From Alphaproteobacteria bacterium (GTDB taxonomy: Bacteria > Pseudomonadota > Alphaproteobacteria > DSM-16000 > Inquilinaceae): a stretch of 60,564 nt of DNA. Of the stretch, positions 17,422 through 26,168 are shown piece after piece. Each line of letters opens with the position of its first letter. The stretch's first letter is position 1. Made by a program: the position numbers and the translations under genes. The DNA lies in the NCBI GenBank assembly GCA_028281925.1, contig JANQIX010000100.1, forward strand, positions 1 to 60,564, given 5' to 3'. The notes below the pieces were generated by a model. It did no database searches, had not been told where the DNA came from, and saw only the letters and a program-made list of their open reading frames with translations.

Positions 17422-20400
17422 ATGACCGGCCCCGCGCCCGATGCCATCGGCCCCTACCGCATCACCGACGTCCTCGGCCAGGGCGCCATGGGCATTGTCT
17501 ACGCGGGCACCCATACCAAGACGGGCACCACGGCCGCGATCAAGACCGTCTATGAGCATGAGGCATCGCGCTTCCTGCAGATCCGGCGAGAAATCCGGGC
17601 CCTGGCGCGTCTCGATCACCCGGGTGTCGTGCGGATCCTGGATCATGGCGCGGCCGATGGTCTGCCTTGGTACGCGATGGAGCGCCTGGAAGGGACGACC
17701 CTTAAGGACGTCTTCGATCAACTCTGGCGCGACGGCGCCGACCGGACGACCTCGGCCTCGCGCGACCAGGGCAACGGGGAGCGGACGGAGGACACAGACT
17801 CAACACGCCTAGGCCCGCCGGACGAGGACTACTCTGCAACGGTGGTTGTCGAGTCCTCGTCCGGCGGCGCATCGGCGACCGGGGACACCTTTGCTGAGAG
17901 CGAGCCGGCGCCGGCGCCAAACCTCTATCCCGGCGCGGTGGCGGCAGGCGGGCACCTTCTCGAAGGCCTCTCGCTGCTGCGTGGGGTTTGCGAGACCCTG
18001 GCGTTCCTGCATGGCGAAGGCGTGATTCACCGCGACCTGAAGCCGGGCAACATCTTCATCCGTCAGTCGGGTGAACCGGTCTTGGTGGATTTCGGCCTAG
18101 CGGAGGAAGCCGGCGGCGCGATCGGGCGTGAACGGATCCTGGCATCACAGAAGGTCGGCGGCTCGCCCTCCTACATGTCGCCCGAGCAGATCAGAGGGGA
18201 CGCGCTCGATGCGCGCAGCGACCTCTACTCGCTCGGCTGTATTCTCTATCAGTTCGTCACCGGCCAGGCACCTTTCGCGGGCAGCCCCAGCCAGACGATC
18301 CGTGGCCATCTGGAAAGGGCGCCTCTGGTCCCGTCGACCCTCGTGGCAGACGTCCCGACAGGGCTGGATCGGCTGGTGATCTCGCTGTTGGCCAAGGACC
18401 AGGCGGACCGCCTGGGCTATGCGGAGACGCTGGCCAACGCCCTCGCCGATTTCGGCGCGCGCCCACCTGCGTGGTCGGCGCGCCTGCCCGCCGCGAAGCC
18501 CTATCTCTACCGATCAACTTTCGTCGGCCGCCACGACCTGCTGACGGCGATGGACGGCCATCTGGCCCGGGCCAAAGCGGGTGAAGGCGCCCTTGTTCTG
18601 GTATCCGGGGAAAGCGGGGTGGGGAAGACCCGCCTGGCGCTCGAAACCGGCACCTTGGCGCGGCGGCGGGGTCTGGAGGTCATCACCGGGGAATGCACAC
18701 CCGTGGGCGACAGCAGCGCCGATACCCCCTATGGGTCCGGTGCGCCACTGCATCCGTTCCGTCCCCTGGTGGAGGCGATGGCCGATCGCTGTGTGGAAGT
18801 CGGCGCAGAGGAACGGGCCCATCTGTTCGGGGATCATGCAGCGGTGCTGGCGGGCTATTTCCCGGTCCTGAAGACGCTCCCGGGCGTGGCGGAGCTCCCG
18901 CCCCCTCCGCCGCTGCCCAGCGCGGCGGCGCGGGAGCGGCTGTTCCGGGCCCTGGCCAACAGCCTGACCTCGTATCTGGAAGACCGGTGCCTCATGCTGG
19001 TCACGGACGACCTGCAATGGGCCGACGATCTCTCTTTGGGCTTCATCAAACACCTGCTTGAAGAAGCCCTGCCCCGCTTGCCGATGCTTCTGTTCGGGAC
19101 ATTCCGGTCTGAGGAACGAACAGAGGCGCTGGATGCCCTGTGCGCCGATCCGAATGCCGAGGCGCCAACGTTGCAGCGCATGACCGCGGGCGAAGTGGGC
19201 GAGATGGCGCGGGGCATGCTTGCCAACCGGACGCCGCCGGACGGCTTCGTCTCCTTCCTGGCCGACCGCGGCAACGGCAACCCGTTCTTCATTGCCGAGT
19301 ACATCCGCGTCGCCGTCACGGAACGGGTGCTGACCCGCGATCGCCTCGGACGATGGGCGGTGCCGTCGGACAGCACCGGCAGGGCGGCCGACTATGGCGC
19401 GCTGCCGCTGCCGGGCTCGCTGAGGCAGCTGATCGAGATGCGCCTCGGCAAGCTTGGCGCAGACGAGCGGCGATTGGTCGACATGGCGGCGCTGATGGGC
19501 CGTGTCCTTGACACTCGCGTCCTTCGCCACGTGGTCGACCTGTCGGACGATGACATGCTGGACATCGCTGACGAGCTTGTCTCGCGCCAGATCATCGAAC
19601 CGGCCGAGGGCGAGAATTACCGCTTCGTGCACGACAAGATCGCCGAAATCGCCGAAGCCGCCCTGTCCGAAGAGATCCGCCGCACCACGCACCATCGATT
19701 GGCCGAGGCTTTCGAGGCCGTCTATGCGGATGGTGCGGCCCGTGAGGACAGCCATGCCGCCGTCGGCCGCCATTGGGCCCTGGCCGGCAAGGCGCATCAG
19801 GCTGTGCCGCATCTGCGGACCGCCGCGGACCGGGCGCGGCAGTTCCATTCCGTTGCCGAGGCCATTGCCCTCTATGCGGCGGCCCTGCGGGAGGTGGCTA
19901 CTCTCCGTGACGCAGAAGACGACACGCAGGACTGGAAGCTTGAGGCCGCCTCCCTCAATGAGCATCACGGGGATGTGCTGGCCTTGCGCAATCGCCATGC
20001 CGAAGCCCGCACGGCCTTCGACAGGGCCATAGCGGACTCGCAGACCGACGCCGGGATCGTAGCTCGCCTGCACCGCAAATGCGGCAAGACCTTTGAGATC
20101 GAGCATGACCACGACGGGGCCCTGCAGGCTTACGGACAGGCGGAATCCGCTTTGGGGAACCGCTACGCACTGTCTGGCGAGGCCCGCAACGAGTGGGTTC
20201 AGATCTTCCTGAACCGGGCCTGGGTCTATTACTGGCTCAATCGTCCGGAAGAGATCGATGCGGAGTTGGAGACCGTCCGCCCGTTCGTTGCAGACGGCGG
20301 GCTGGCGACACACCGCTATCACTACTTCATGGCGCTGGTGAACCGGAACCACCGCCGCCATCGCTATCGCGTCCCGCCGGAGACTCTGACCTTCGCGCGC

Positions 20401-21027
20401 CAGATGCTTCAGGCCGCGATCGATTCCGACTCCGCAGCCGAGATCGCTTTCGCCCACTTCATCCTGGGCTTCGCCCTCCTGTTCGCCGATGCACTGGACG
20501 AAGCCGAAGCGCAGCTGTTCGAAGCCTCGCAGGCCTGCCGCAGGATCGGTGACGCGGCCGGCGAAACCCGCTCCATGGCCTATCTTGCCATCCTGCACCG
20601 GCGAAAGGCCGACGCGGAGGAAACGGCCAAGGTCGCGGCCAACCTGGACGCCATCGCCAGGCAGCGCGGCATGGACGACTATCTGGGTGTCGCCCAGGCC
20701 GCTCAGAGCTGGGTCGCCTGGCGGTCCGGCGATACCGAGGCCGCGGGCAGCCTGAGCCGAGAGGCATTGTCCACCTGGAAGCGCTTGTCGTTCCCCTACC
20801 CCTTCCAGTGGACGGCCGGGCTCGTGGCTCTCGCCCTGTCGAGCGACCGCGAACCCGAGCCGGAGACTTTGGCTCTTGTCCGTCTGCTTCGCAATCCGCC
20901 GCAGATCCACCTGCCGGACCCGATTCACGACGCCCTGGGCCAGGTTATCGGGGCGGAGACAGCAGCCGCGGCACGAGCCGCCGTCGTCACGGCCGTCAGC
21001 TACGCGCGGGCGCTGGGGTATCTCTAG
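17422..21027 (+). CDS. Ser/Thr protein kinase fused to an AAA-type ATPase and TPR-like repeats (PknK/MalT-like architecture)
   Basis: The 1201-residue protein begins with an active-looking Hanks-type kinase: GQGAMG (19-24), K41, HRDLKPGN (203-210), DFG (223-225) and SPEQ (253-256). A low-complexity insertion of about 65 residues (104-170, rich in Ser, Thr, Asp and Glu) sits between the lobes and could be autophosphorylated. A predicted STAND-like ATPase follows, with Walker A GESGVGKT (396-403) and Walker B LVTDDLQWAD (526-535). From about 790 to the end the chain is helical with TPR character (NRAWVYYWLNRPEEIDAEL, FAHFILGFALLFADALDEAE). No C-terminal DNA-binding domain is visible. It is likely a signal-integrating cytoplasmic kinase. 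Confidence 0.9.
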   Translation: MTGPAPDAIGPYRITDVLGQGAMGIVYAGTHTKTGTTAAIKTVYEHEASRFLQIRREIRALARLDHPGVVRILDHGAADGLPWYAMERLEGTTLKDVFDQLWRDGADRTTSASRDQGNGERTEDTDSTRLGPPDEDYSATVVVESSSGGASATGDTFAESEPAPAPNLYPGAVAAGGHLLEGLSLLRGVCETLAFLHGEGVIHRDLKPGNIFIRQSGEPVLVDFGLAEEAGGAIGRERILASQKVGGSPSYMSPEQIRGDALDARSDLYSLGCILYQFVTGQAPFAGSPSQTIRGHLERAPLVPSTLVADVPTGLDRLVISLLAKDQADRLGYAETLANALADFGARPPAWSARLPAAKPYLYRSTFVGRHDLLTAMDGHLARAKAGEGALVLVSGESGVGKTRLALETGTLARRRGLEVITGECTPVGDSSADTPYGSGAPLHPFRPLVEAMADRCVEVGAEERAHLFGDHAAVLAGYFPVLKTLPGVAELPPPPPLPSAAARERLFRALANSLTSYLEDRCLMLVTDDLQWADDLSLGFIKHLLEEALPRLPMLLFGTFRSEERTEALDALCADPNAEAPTLQRMTAGEVGEMARGMLANRTPPDGFVSFLADRGNGNPFFIAEYIRVAVTERVLTRDRLGRWAVPSDSTGRAADYGALPLPGSLRQLIEMRLGKLGADERRLVDMAALMGRVLDTRVLRHVVDLSDDDMLDIADELVSRQIIEPAEGENYRFVHDKIAEIAEAALSEEIRRTTHHRLAEAFEAVYADGAAREDSHAAVGRHWALAGKAHQAVPHLRTAADRARQFHSVAEAIALYAAALREVATLRDAEDDTQDWKLEAASLNEHHGDVLALRNRHAEARTAFDRAIADSQTDAGIVARLHRKCGKTFEIEHDHDGALQAYGQAESALGNRYALSGEARNEWVQIFLNRAWVYYWLNRPEEIDAELETVRPFVADGGLATHRYHYFMALVNRNHRRHRYRVPPETLTFARQMLQAAIDSDSAAEIAFAHFILGFALLFADALDEAEAQLFEASQACRRIGDAAGETRSMAYLAILHRRKADAEETAKVAANLDAIARQRGMDDYLGVAQAAQSWVAWRSGDTEAAGSLSREALSTWKRLSFPYPFQWTAGLVALALSSDREPEPETLALVRLLRNPPQIHLPDPIHDALGQVIGAETAAAARAAVVTAVSYARALGYL

Positions 21028-21068
21028 AACAGCGGGCCGCTTCCCGCTTTAATGCCAACGAGTGATGG

Positions 21069-21962
21069 ATGGGGAGAGTGAGAGTGGATCTGGTTGTCGG
21101 AGCGACAGGGATTCTGGGCGCAGAAATCTGCAAGGCACTGCTGGCTGAAGGCCGCGCGGTCCGTGCGCTGGTCCGCTCAAGCAGCGCGCCGGAGAAGGTG
21201 GACGCCTTGAAGGCCGCCGGCGTTGAGACCGTGTTCGGGGACATGAAGCACCCGGAGTCTCTGGCCGCGGCTTGCGCCGGCGTCGATACGGTGGTCTCCA
21301 CCGCATCGTCGACCCTGTCGCGCGCCGATGGCGACGACATTGAAACCGTCGACCGGCAGGGGCAGCTCAGCCTCTTGGAAGCCGCGAAGGCAGCCAGCGT
21401 CGGCCGATTCATCTTCGTCTCTTTCCCGCCCGATGAATCCGCTTTCCCCCTGCAGGACGCGAAGCGCGCGGTGGAAGCGGCGATCGTCGCCAGCGGCGTG
21501 CCTTACACGATTCTGCACCCCACCCATTTCCGCGAGGTGTGGCTGAGCGCGGCGCTCGGCTTCGAGCCCCACAATGCCAAGGCGCGGATGTTCGGCGAGG
21601 GTACGGGTGAGATCAGCTGGATCTCCCTGTTCGATGTGGCCAAAGCCGTCATCGCCGCTGTCGATAACCCCAAGGCAGAGAACCGCATCATCCCCCTTGG
21701 CGGGCCGGAAGCCCTCTCCCTGGCCGAGGTGATCGCCCGGTTCGAGCAGGCCACAGGGCGGGACTACGAGCGCGAGGTGGTTCCCCACGGCGATCTCGAA
21801 GGGATGCTGGCCAGCGAGGATCCCCTTGCCCGATCTTTCGGGGCCCTGATGCTGATCTGCGCCCGCCACGGCTGCGCCATAGACAATGCCGAAGCGAGGG
21901 AGATTCTGGGATTCGAGCCCAGCCCGATCGAGGACTACATCGCCCACATCCTGCAGGGCTGA
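21069..21962 (+). CDS. NmrA-like atypical SDR, NAD(P)-binding
   Basis: The 297-residue protein opens with a Rossmann strand and VVGATGILGAEICKALLAEG. It continues with ALVRSSSAPEKVDAL, GDMKHPESLAAACAGVDTVV and a C-terminal region typical of NmrA/YbjT proteins. The usual active-site Tyr-Lys pair of classical SDRs is not evident, so it may bind NAD(P)H as a redox sensor or act as an isoflavone-reductase-like enzyme. Starts at ATG 21069 or at GTG 21084 are both possible; the latter has GGGGAG 7 bases upstream. It lies 41 bases after the kinase gene and is convergent with the TfuA gene. Confidence 0.85.
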   Translation: MGRVRVDLVVGATGILGAEICKALLAEGRAVRALVRSSSAPEKVDALKAAGVETVFGDMKHPESLAAACAGVDTVVSTASSTLSRADGDDIETVDRQGQLSLLEAAKAASVGRFIFVSFPPDESAFPLQDAKRAVEAAIVASGVPYTILHPTHFREVWLSAALGFEPHNAKARMFGEGTGEISWISLFDVAKAVIAAVDNPKAENRIIPLGGPEALSLAEVIARFEQATGRDYEREVVPHGDLEGMLASEDPLARSFGALMLICARHGCAIDNAEAREILGFEPSPIEDYIAHILQG

Positions 21963-22017
21963 GCGAAGGGCGGAAGCCGGACAGCGGCCCGGATCACCGG
22001 ATCGAGAGGGCTCAGGG

Positions 22018-23385
22018 TTACGTGTGCGTGGCTGAACCGCCGTCGTGCCGCCGGCAGTAGAGGTGTTCCCGCATCAGGACCTGAAGGAAGGCATGGCGGT
22101 TCGCGAGCCCCAGGGCGCGGGCGTGCGCCTCTAGATCATGGGGCACTGGTTCGCCGCGCCGTTCGGTGAAATGCCAGACGACCAGCGCATCCTCATCCTG
22201 CCCCCAATCGGCGGATCCGGGGTTCAGCAGGTCCGCCTCGGCCAACAAGCGGCGCTTGTCCTCAGCGCGGGCAGCGAGCCGGCCGTAGAGACCGGCAGCC
22301 CGCAGCGCGTCGGGGATCTGACCGAGAATCTCGTCGCGAAACAGAGTCTCGATGATCTGGACTTGCGTCTGCCGGGAGATCAGGGCCGTCAGCCCGTCGG
22401 TATCCAGGCGCTCAACATCGAGCCAATCCCGGATCTCTTCAGGCGCGCGCAGCCCGCGGTCTGCGAAGAAGCCGTGCAGCACGTCGCGGAACACGGCGCG
22501 GTCCAGCGGGGCCTGGCGGCGTTCCGCCTCACGCAGGGCCAAGGCCCGGGCGAACGCTACGGACAGGACGCGGTGATAGTCACCGCCAAGCAGCCGAAGC
22601 TCCTCCATAAGCCCTTCCATCGGTAATGCGTCTGGCAGCGCAGCGGCGATCTGATGGCCGTCCCGGCGCAGCACCTGTTCCCAGGCATCGGTCGGCTCGA
22701 AATGGAAATCCGTCTGCATCGGGCCCGGATCTGCGTCCAGATGCGCGGCCATCGCGGTCAGCAAGGCCCTGGCGTCGGCGGCCTTGCGCTCAACCCGACC
22801 GGTGGGCAGCCAGGCCCTGAGGGCTGCGATCTCCGCCTCGGGAACGCCGGACGCGAGCGCCGCTGCCAGAAGGCCCTCGTACGAGCGCTCGGGGTAATAG
22901 GTCTGCTTGGCCAGGTCGATCAAGGCGTCGTGGACGGCCTCCGTCGTCACGCCGGCGTCCAGCGCGGCCCGCAGCGTGGCGCGGATGTCGACCATGCCGA
23001 CCGAGGTCGGCAGGTAACCGATCTCCGCCGGGCCGTGCGTGACGGTCACCTCGTCGTCGTCCTCCAGCACGCCATCGCGGAAGGCAGCGAAGACCTCACC
23101 GATCCCGACCATGCCGAAGACATGCAGCTCGGCAGCCCGCAAAGCCCCCATGCTGGCAGCCCCGAACACATGCGTTCCCCGCGCCATGGCCCAAAGGATC
23201 TCCTTGTGCCAGACCGCCGGAACTCGCTCGAAGTACCCGTCGATCACGCCGATCGTCCGCGCCCCGGCCAGGACGGCACGGGTCACATCGCCTTGCGACA
23301 CCGGCGGATGGACCGCGGCGCCGGGCAACATCGCCTGGCATTCGCCGGCGGGAAGGCTCGGGCCGACGAAGACGACGGCTGTCAT
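22018..23385 (-). CDS. TfuA-like protein, partner of YcaO
   Basis: The 455-residue protein starts with TAVVFVGPSLP and carries the TfuA core: GVIDGYFERVPAVWHKEILW and FGAASMGALRAAEL. The long C-terminal half is helical and lacks recognisable motifs. TfuA proteins, first named in the trifolitoxin locus, work with YcaO enzymes; in methanogens and in thioamitide synthesis the pair installs backbone thioamides, TfuA being thought to help deliver sulfur. The ATG overlaps the YcaO stop by four bases, so the two are translationally coupled. The C-terminal extension is much longer than the core and may recruit the substrate. Confidence 0.88.
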   Translation of the reverse strand: MTAVVFVGPSLPAGECQAMLPGAAVHPPVSQGDVTRAVLAGARTIGVIDGYFERVPAVWHKEILWAMARGTHVFGAASMGALRAAELHVFGMVGIGEVFAAFRDGVLEDDDEVTVTHGPAEIGYLPTSVGMVDIRATLRAALDAGVTTEAVHDALIDLAKQTYYPERSYEGLLAAALASGVPEAEIAALRAWLPTGRVERKAADARALLTAMAAHLDADPGPMQTDFHFEPTDAWEQVLRRDGHQIAAALPDALPMEGLMEELRLLGGDYHRVLSVAFARALALREAERRQAPLDRAVFRDVLHGFFADRGLRAPEEIRDWLDVERLDTDGLTALISRQTQVQIIETLFRDEILGQIPDALRAAGLYGRLAARAEDKRRLLAEADLLNPGSADWGQDEDALVVWHFTERRGEPVPHDLEAHARALGLANRHAFLQVLMREHLYCRRHDGGSATHT

Positions 23386-24713
23386 GGCCCATCGCCCTCC
23401 CCGTTGTCGGCCAGATGTCTGGCCATGGCCATGGCCCGGTCGCCGCGGATATAGCCCGGTGCGTCGTGCAATCCTTCCAGGCCCGGCACGATCACCCGCA
23501 CGACCGCGATCCCATCGATGCGGCTGCGGAACGGAACCACAGCGGCCTGGGAGATGCCCACCGCTGCCAGCCGATCCACGATCAGCGCAACATCGTCTTC
23601 GAAGCTGGCCGTGTTGTGCGAGGGCATTGCGCCGTAGCTAGTACGGGCGGTCGCCGCAGGGCTGACCAGACGCGCGCGGACGGCCGCCACCCGATCCGGG
23701 TTGCGTGCGGTCTCGAACAGCTCTCGGTGGGCGTCGTCCCGTGTCCCGGCGATATAGGTCAGGCGGGTTTGCGCCGCCTCCGTCAGCGCGCGGGCAAGGG
23801 CGATCTCCCGCGCCACATGGCAGCCGGACCCATGGCTGGAATAGATTTGGCCCATGACGTTGGTATCCTGATCGGCCAGCGCACAGACGCAGACCGGCAA
23901 GCCGACATCCGTCGTAATGTCCCAAACGCCGACCGCCAGCCCCGCCGCTTCCAGCCGGTCGAGCAGGCCCTGCGCGGCCGGATCGTCGACGCTTTCCAGG
24001 TCCAGGCGGCCATGATCGCTCTCGGTGCCGCCGCGCAAGGCCCACAGTGCCAGGGCATCGCGTTCGATCACCTCGCACAGGCCGTGGCCGATCGCCTCCA
24101 TCGCGTGGTTGCCTGAGGCCAGCCCATTGGAGCTCATCTGGAAGTTGCCGCTTCCGGCAGGCAAGGGGCGCGTATAGTTGGTGTGAACCATTTCGAAGGG
24201 CACCGATAACGGTCCGCCCTCGGCCATCAGGTCTTCGGCGTCACACCACAATATCGGCTTGTGCGGATCGTACCGGCCGACCGAGAGGCGTGGCAGGCGG
24301 CCGGTATCGACGACCGCGTGTCCATCGGCCCGCAGCTCGGCCTCCGAGGCCAAGCGCAGGCGCAGGTCGGCATGCTCCGCATGGTGGCTTTCGATCGCCT
24401 CCATCACTCCGGACGCCTTGGCCGCCGATAGATCGATGCCCTTGCCCTGGGACACAGCGACCGACCGGGCATTGGGGCGATAGACCGCGACGACGGGCAG
24501 TCCCACCCGGTCGAGCCCGGTGATGTTGGCAACCCGCGTGATCCCCATGGCAGCCATGTGAGGCGCAACGATTGCCAGGGTCTCGACGGGAGGCCGGAAC
24601 CGGTGGGTGCCGGCGCAGTAAGCCTTGTCTGATTTCGCGCCGGAGCCGAGCCAGGCCCCGGAAGCAGAAGGGGGCCGGTGTTGCCGGCCCCCGTCGCTTG
24701 ACTGATCGGGCAT
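23382..24713 (-). CDS. YcaO-domain cyclodehydratase/thioamidation enzyme, TfuA-associated type
   Basis: The product is 443 residues from an ATG at 24713, five bases after the stop of the small upstream gene. Conserved parts are KAYCAGTHR, NITGLDRVGLPV, SQGKGIDLSAAKASGVMEAI, the ATP-site block SSNGLASGNHAMEAIGHG (194-211) and LCEVIERDAL, with glutamates at 105, 108, 206, 214 and 217. YcaO enzymes phosphorylate a peptide amide oxygen with ATP to allow ring formation or thioamidation. The proline-rich C-terminus needed by azoline-forming YcaOs is absent, which suits the TfuA-linked thioamide class. No dehydrogenase, E1-like or protease gene is adjacent. Confidence 0.9.
   Translation of the reverse strand: MPDQSSDGGRQHRPPSASGAWLGSGAKSDKAYCAGTHRFRPPVETLAIVAPHMAAMGITRVANITGLDRVGLPVVAVYRPNARSVAVSQGKGIDLSAAKASGVMEAIESHHAEHADLRLRLASEAELRADGHAVVDTGRLPRLSVGRYDPHKPILWCDAEDLMAEGGPLSVPFEMVHTNYTRPLPAGSGNFQMSSNGLASGNHAMEAIGHGLCEVIERDALALWALRGGTESDHGRLDLESVDDPAAQGLLDRLEAAGLAVGVWDITTDVGLPVCVCALADQDTNVMGQIYSSHGSGCHVAREIALARALTEAAQTRLTYIAGTRDDAHRELFETARNPDRVAAVRARLVSPAATARTSYGAMPSHNTASFEDDVALIVDRLAAVGISQAAVVPFRSRIDGIAVVRVIVPGLEGLHDAPGYIRGDRAMAMARHLADNGEGDGP
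24670..24692 (-). repeat. Perfect 9-bp inverted repeat at the start of the YcaO gene
   Basis: GGGGGCCGG and CCGGCCCCC are separated by five bases (TGTTG on the plus strand). In the minus-strand transcript this forms a very stable hairpin 21 to 43 bases into the YcaO coding sequence, directly after the small gene. No run of T follows. It could limit read-through or translation so that the small protein is made in excess of YcaO-TfuA. Confidence 0.6.
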
Positions 24714-24717
24714 GGCC

Positions 24718-24942
24718 CTATTCGTCGGACCGGATGGCACTCAGGTCGATCAGGTAACAGGCCGAGCCGATCCCCTCACCGGTCTGGGAGATCGAGGCCA
24801 GGATCGTTCCACGATCGATCAACTGCGCCACTTCTGAGCGCAGGTCGTCGGGAACGGTTTGCTTCTGCCAGGCTTCCATGGGAACGTAGTACAGTTCTGC
24901 ACCCCACTTGATGGTGATGCCGTGCTCGTACTTCTTGGTCAT
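24718..24942 (-). CDS. Small 74-residue protein upstream of YcaO; candidate substrate or accessory factor
   Basis: I do not recognise this protein. It is acidic, with N-terminal strands (HGITIKWGAELYYVPMEAWQ), a helix (DDLRSEVAQLIDRG) and a C-terminal part with Gly, Ser and a single Cys (GEGIGSACYLIDLSAIRSDE). There is no double-glycine leader, no Cys/Ser/Thr-rich core and no signal peptide. It is the first gene of a three-gene minus-strand operon with YcaO and TfuA, the position usually held by a RiPP precursor. A small folded accessory subunit or a protein target for thioamidation is equally possible. A weak GGGG lies 10 bases upstream of the ATG. Confidence 0.65.
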   Translation of the reverse strand: MTKKYEHGITIKWGAELYYVPMEAWQKQTVPDDLRSEVAQLIDRGTILASISQTGEGIGSACYLIDLSAIRSDE

Positions 24943-25121
24943 GAATTAACCCCATGTTTGGAATGAGCGACTAGAACTCTATCAAGTCGGGACGTGGATG
25001 ACTATAAAAATGCCCATGGCGCAAGAAGTGCCGTCTCTTAATGTTAACTTTTCCCGGCAACGCACGGCGATTCTCTTGCCGAGCATAGCCAAAGCAACCC
25101 TCGACTAGATGGATCTGCCTC

Positions 25122-26060
25122 TTGATTGGGTCGAACGACGATACCACCGGTGACCTGACAGTTCAGGTCGATTGGGACAAGAGGGGCCCGTTCGAAGATG
25201 GCGGCGCTCGCCCGTCTCTGACAGTGCTGACGGGGTATGACGCCGGCCGGATCCATGTGCTCGACAGCCTGGAAACGCTGGTCGGGCGGGCGGACGAATG
25301 CGACATCCAGATGCTGGAACCGACCGTCAGCCGCAAGCACGCGCGTTTCATCGCGACCTCCGACGGAGTGGAGGTTTTCGATCTGCGGTCCAGCAACGGC
25401 GTGACGATCAACGGGCACCGCATCCAACGGCAATGGCTGAAAGAACAGGATGTGGTCGGCCTGGGCGGCAAGATAACGTTCAAGTTTGCCTATGTTACCG
25501 AATCGGACTTCCGCTATCAGGAACAACTGTTCGACAACGCCGTACATGATTCGCTGACACGGCTATACAACAAACGTTACTTCCTTGGCGTCCTCGGGCA
25601 ACATTTGCTGACGGCTCACAAGAAGCTCGACTACCTTACGTTGTTGATGCTCGACCTGGATCATTTCAAGGCGATAAACGACACCCACGGCCACCAGGTG
25701 GGCGATGCGGTCTTGCGGCATGTGTCGACGCTGATCCGCCAGGAAAGCCGCAATAACGACGCCATCGGCCGCTACGGCGGTGAAGAATTCATCATGCTGT
25801 TGGCCGATGTCGATGCGGAGAGCGCGGTGCGGATCGCAGAACGGATCCGCAAGACGATCCATCAGCACACGCTCAGCATCAACAACCTGCATGTCAAGCT
25901 GACGGTGTCGATCGGCGTCGCCTCCGCGGCAGAGGCGGAAGGCTCGCCCGACCAGCTGATCGCGATCGCCGACGAGCGCTTGTACATAGCGAAGAGGCGC
26001 GGCCGGAACCGGGTGTGCTTCACCAGCGAAAACGGCGAGGCGAACAGCGTCTCCAAATAG
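25122..26060 (+). CDS. FHA-GGDEF protein, probable diguanylate cyclase
   Basis: The frame has no ATG before the conserved part, so a TTG at 25122 is the likely start (312 residues). Residues 32-122 form an FHA domain with GRADECDI, SRKHAR (70-75) and SSNG (90-93), the phosphothreonine-binding loops. Residues 140-300 form a GGDEF domain with LDLDHFKAIND, the active-site GGEEF (219-223) and an inhibitory I-site RNND (210-213) at the usual five-residue spacing. It should make cyclic di-GMP when its FHA domain meets a phosphorylated partner. It is divergent from the 74-residue-protein/YcaO/TfuA operon, and a Ser/Thr kinase lies 4 kb away. Confidence 0.9.
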   Translation: MIGSNDDTTGDLTVQVDWDKRGPFEDGGARPSLTVLTGYDAGRIHVLDSLETLVGRADECDIQMLEPTVSRKHARFIATSDGVEVFDLRSSNGVTINGHRIQRQWLKEQDVVGLGGKITFKFAYVTESDFRYQEQLFDNAVHDSLTRLYNKRYFLGVLGQHLLTAHKKLDYLTLLMLDLDHFKAINDTHGHQVGDAVLRHVSTLIRQESRNNDAIGRYGGEEFIMLLADVDAESAVRIAERIRKTIHQHTLSINNLHVKLTVSIGVASAAEAEGSPDQLIAIADERLYIAKRRGRNRVCFTSENGEANSVSK

Positions 26061-26168
26061 GGTCGGACGGCGGCGAAGCTTCGGCGCAAACGGTCACAGG
26101 CTCCCGGCAGCGGTCGCAAATCCCGCGGCTGCTGGGTGCGTTCGTCGGCTTCATCAGGCCGTCTGCCG

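Noticed and set aside
18514..20928. 804-codon minus-strand open frame within the kinase gene
   Set aside because: No recognisable domain; the plus strand carries complete kinase and ATPase motifs.
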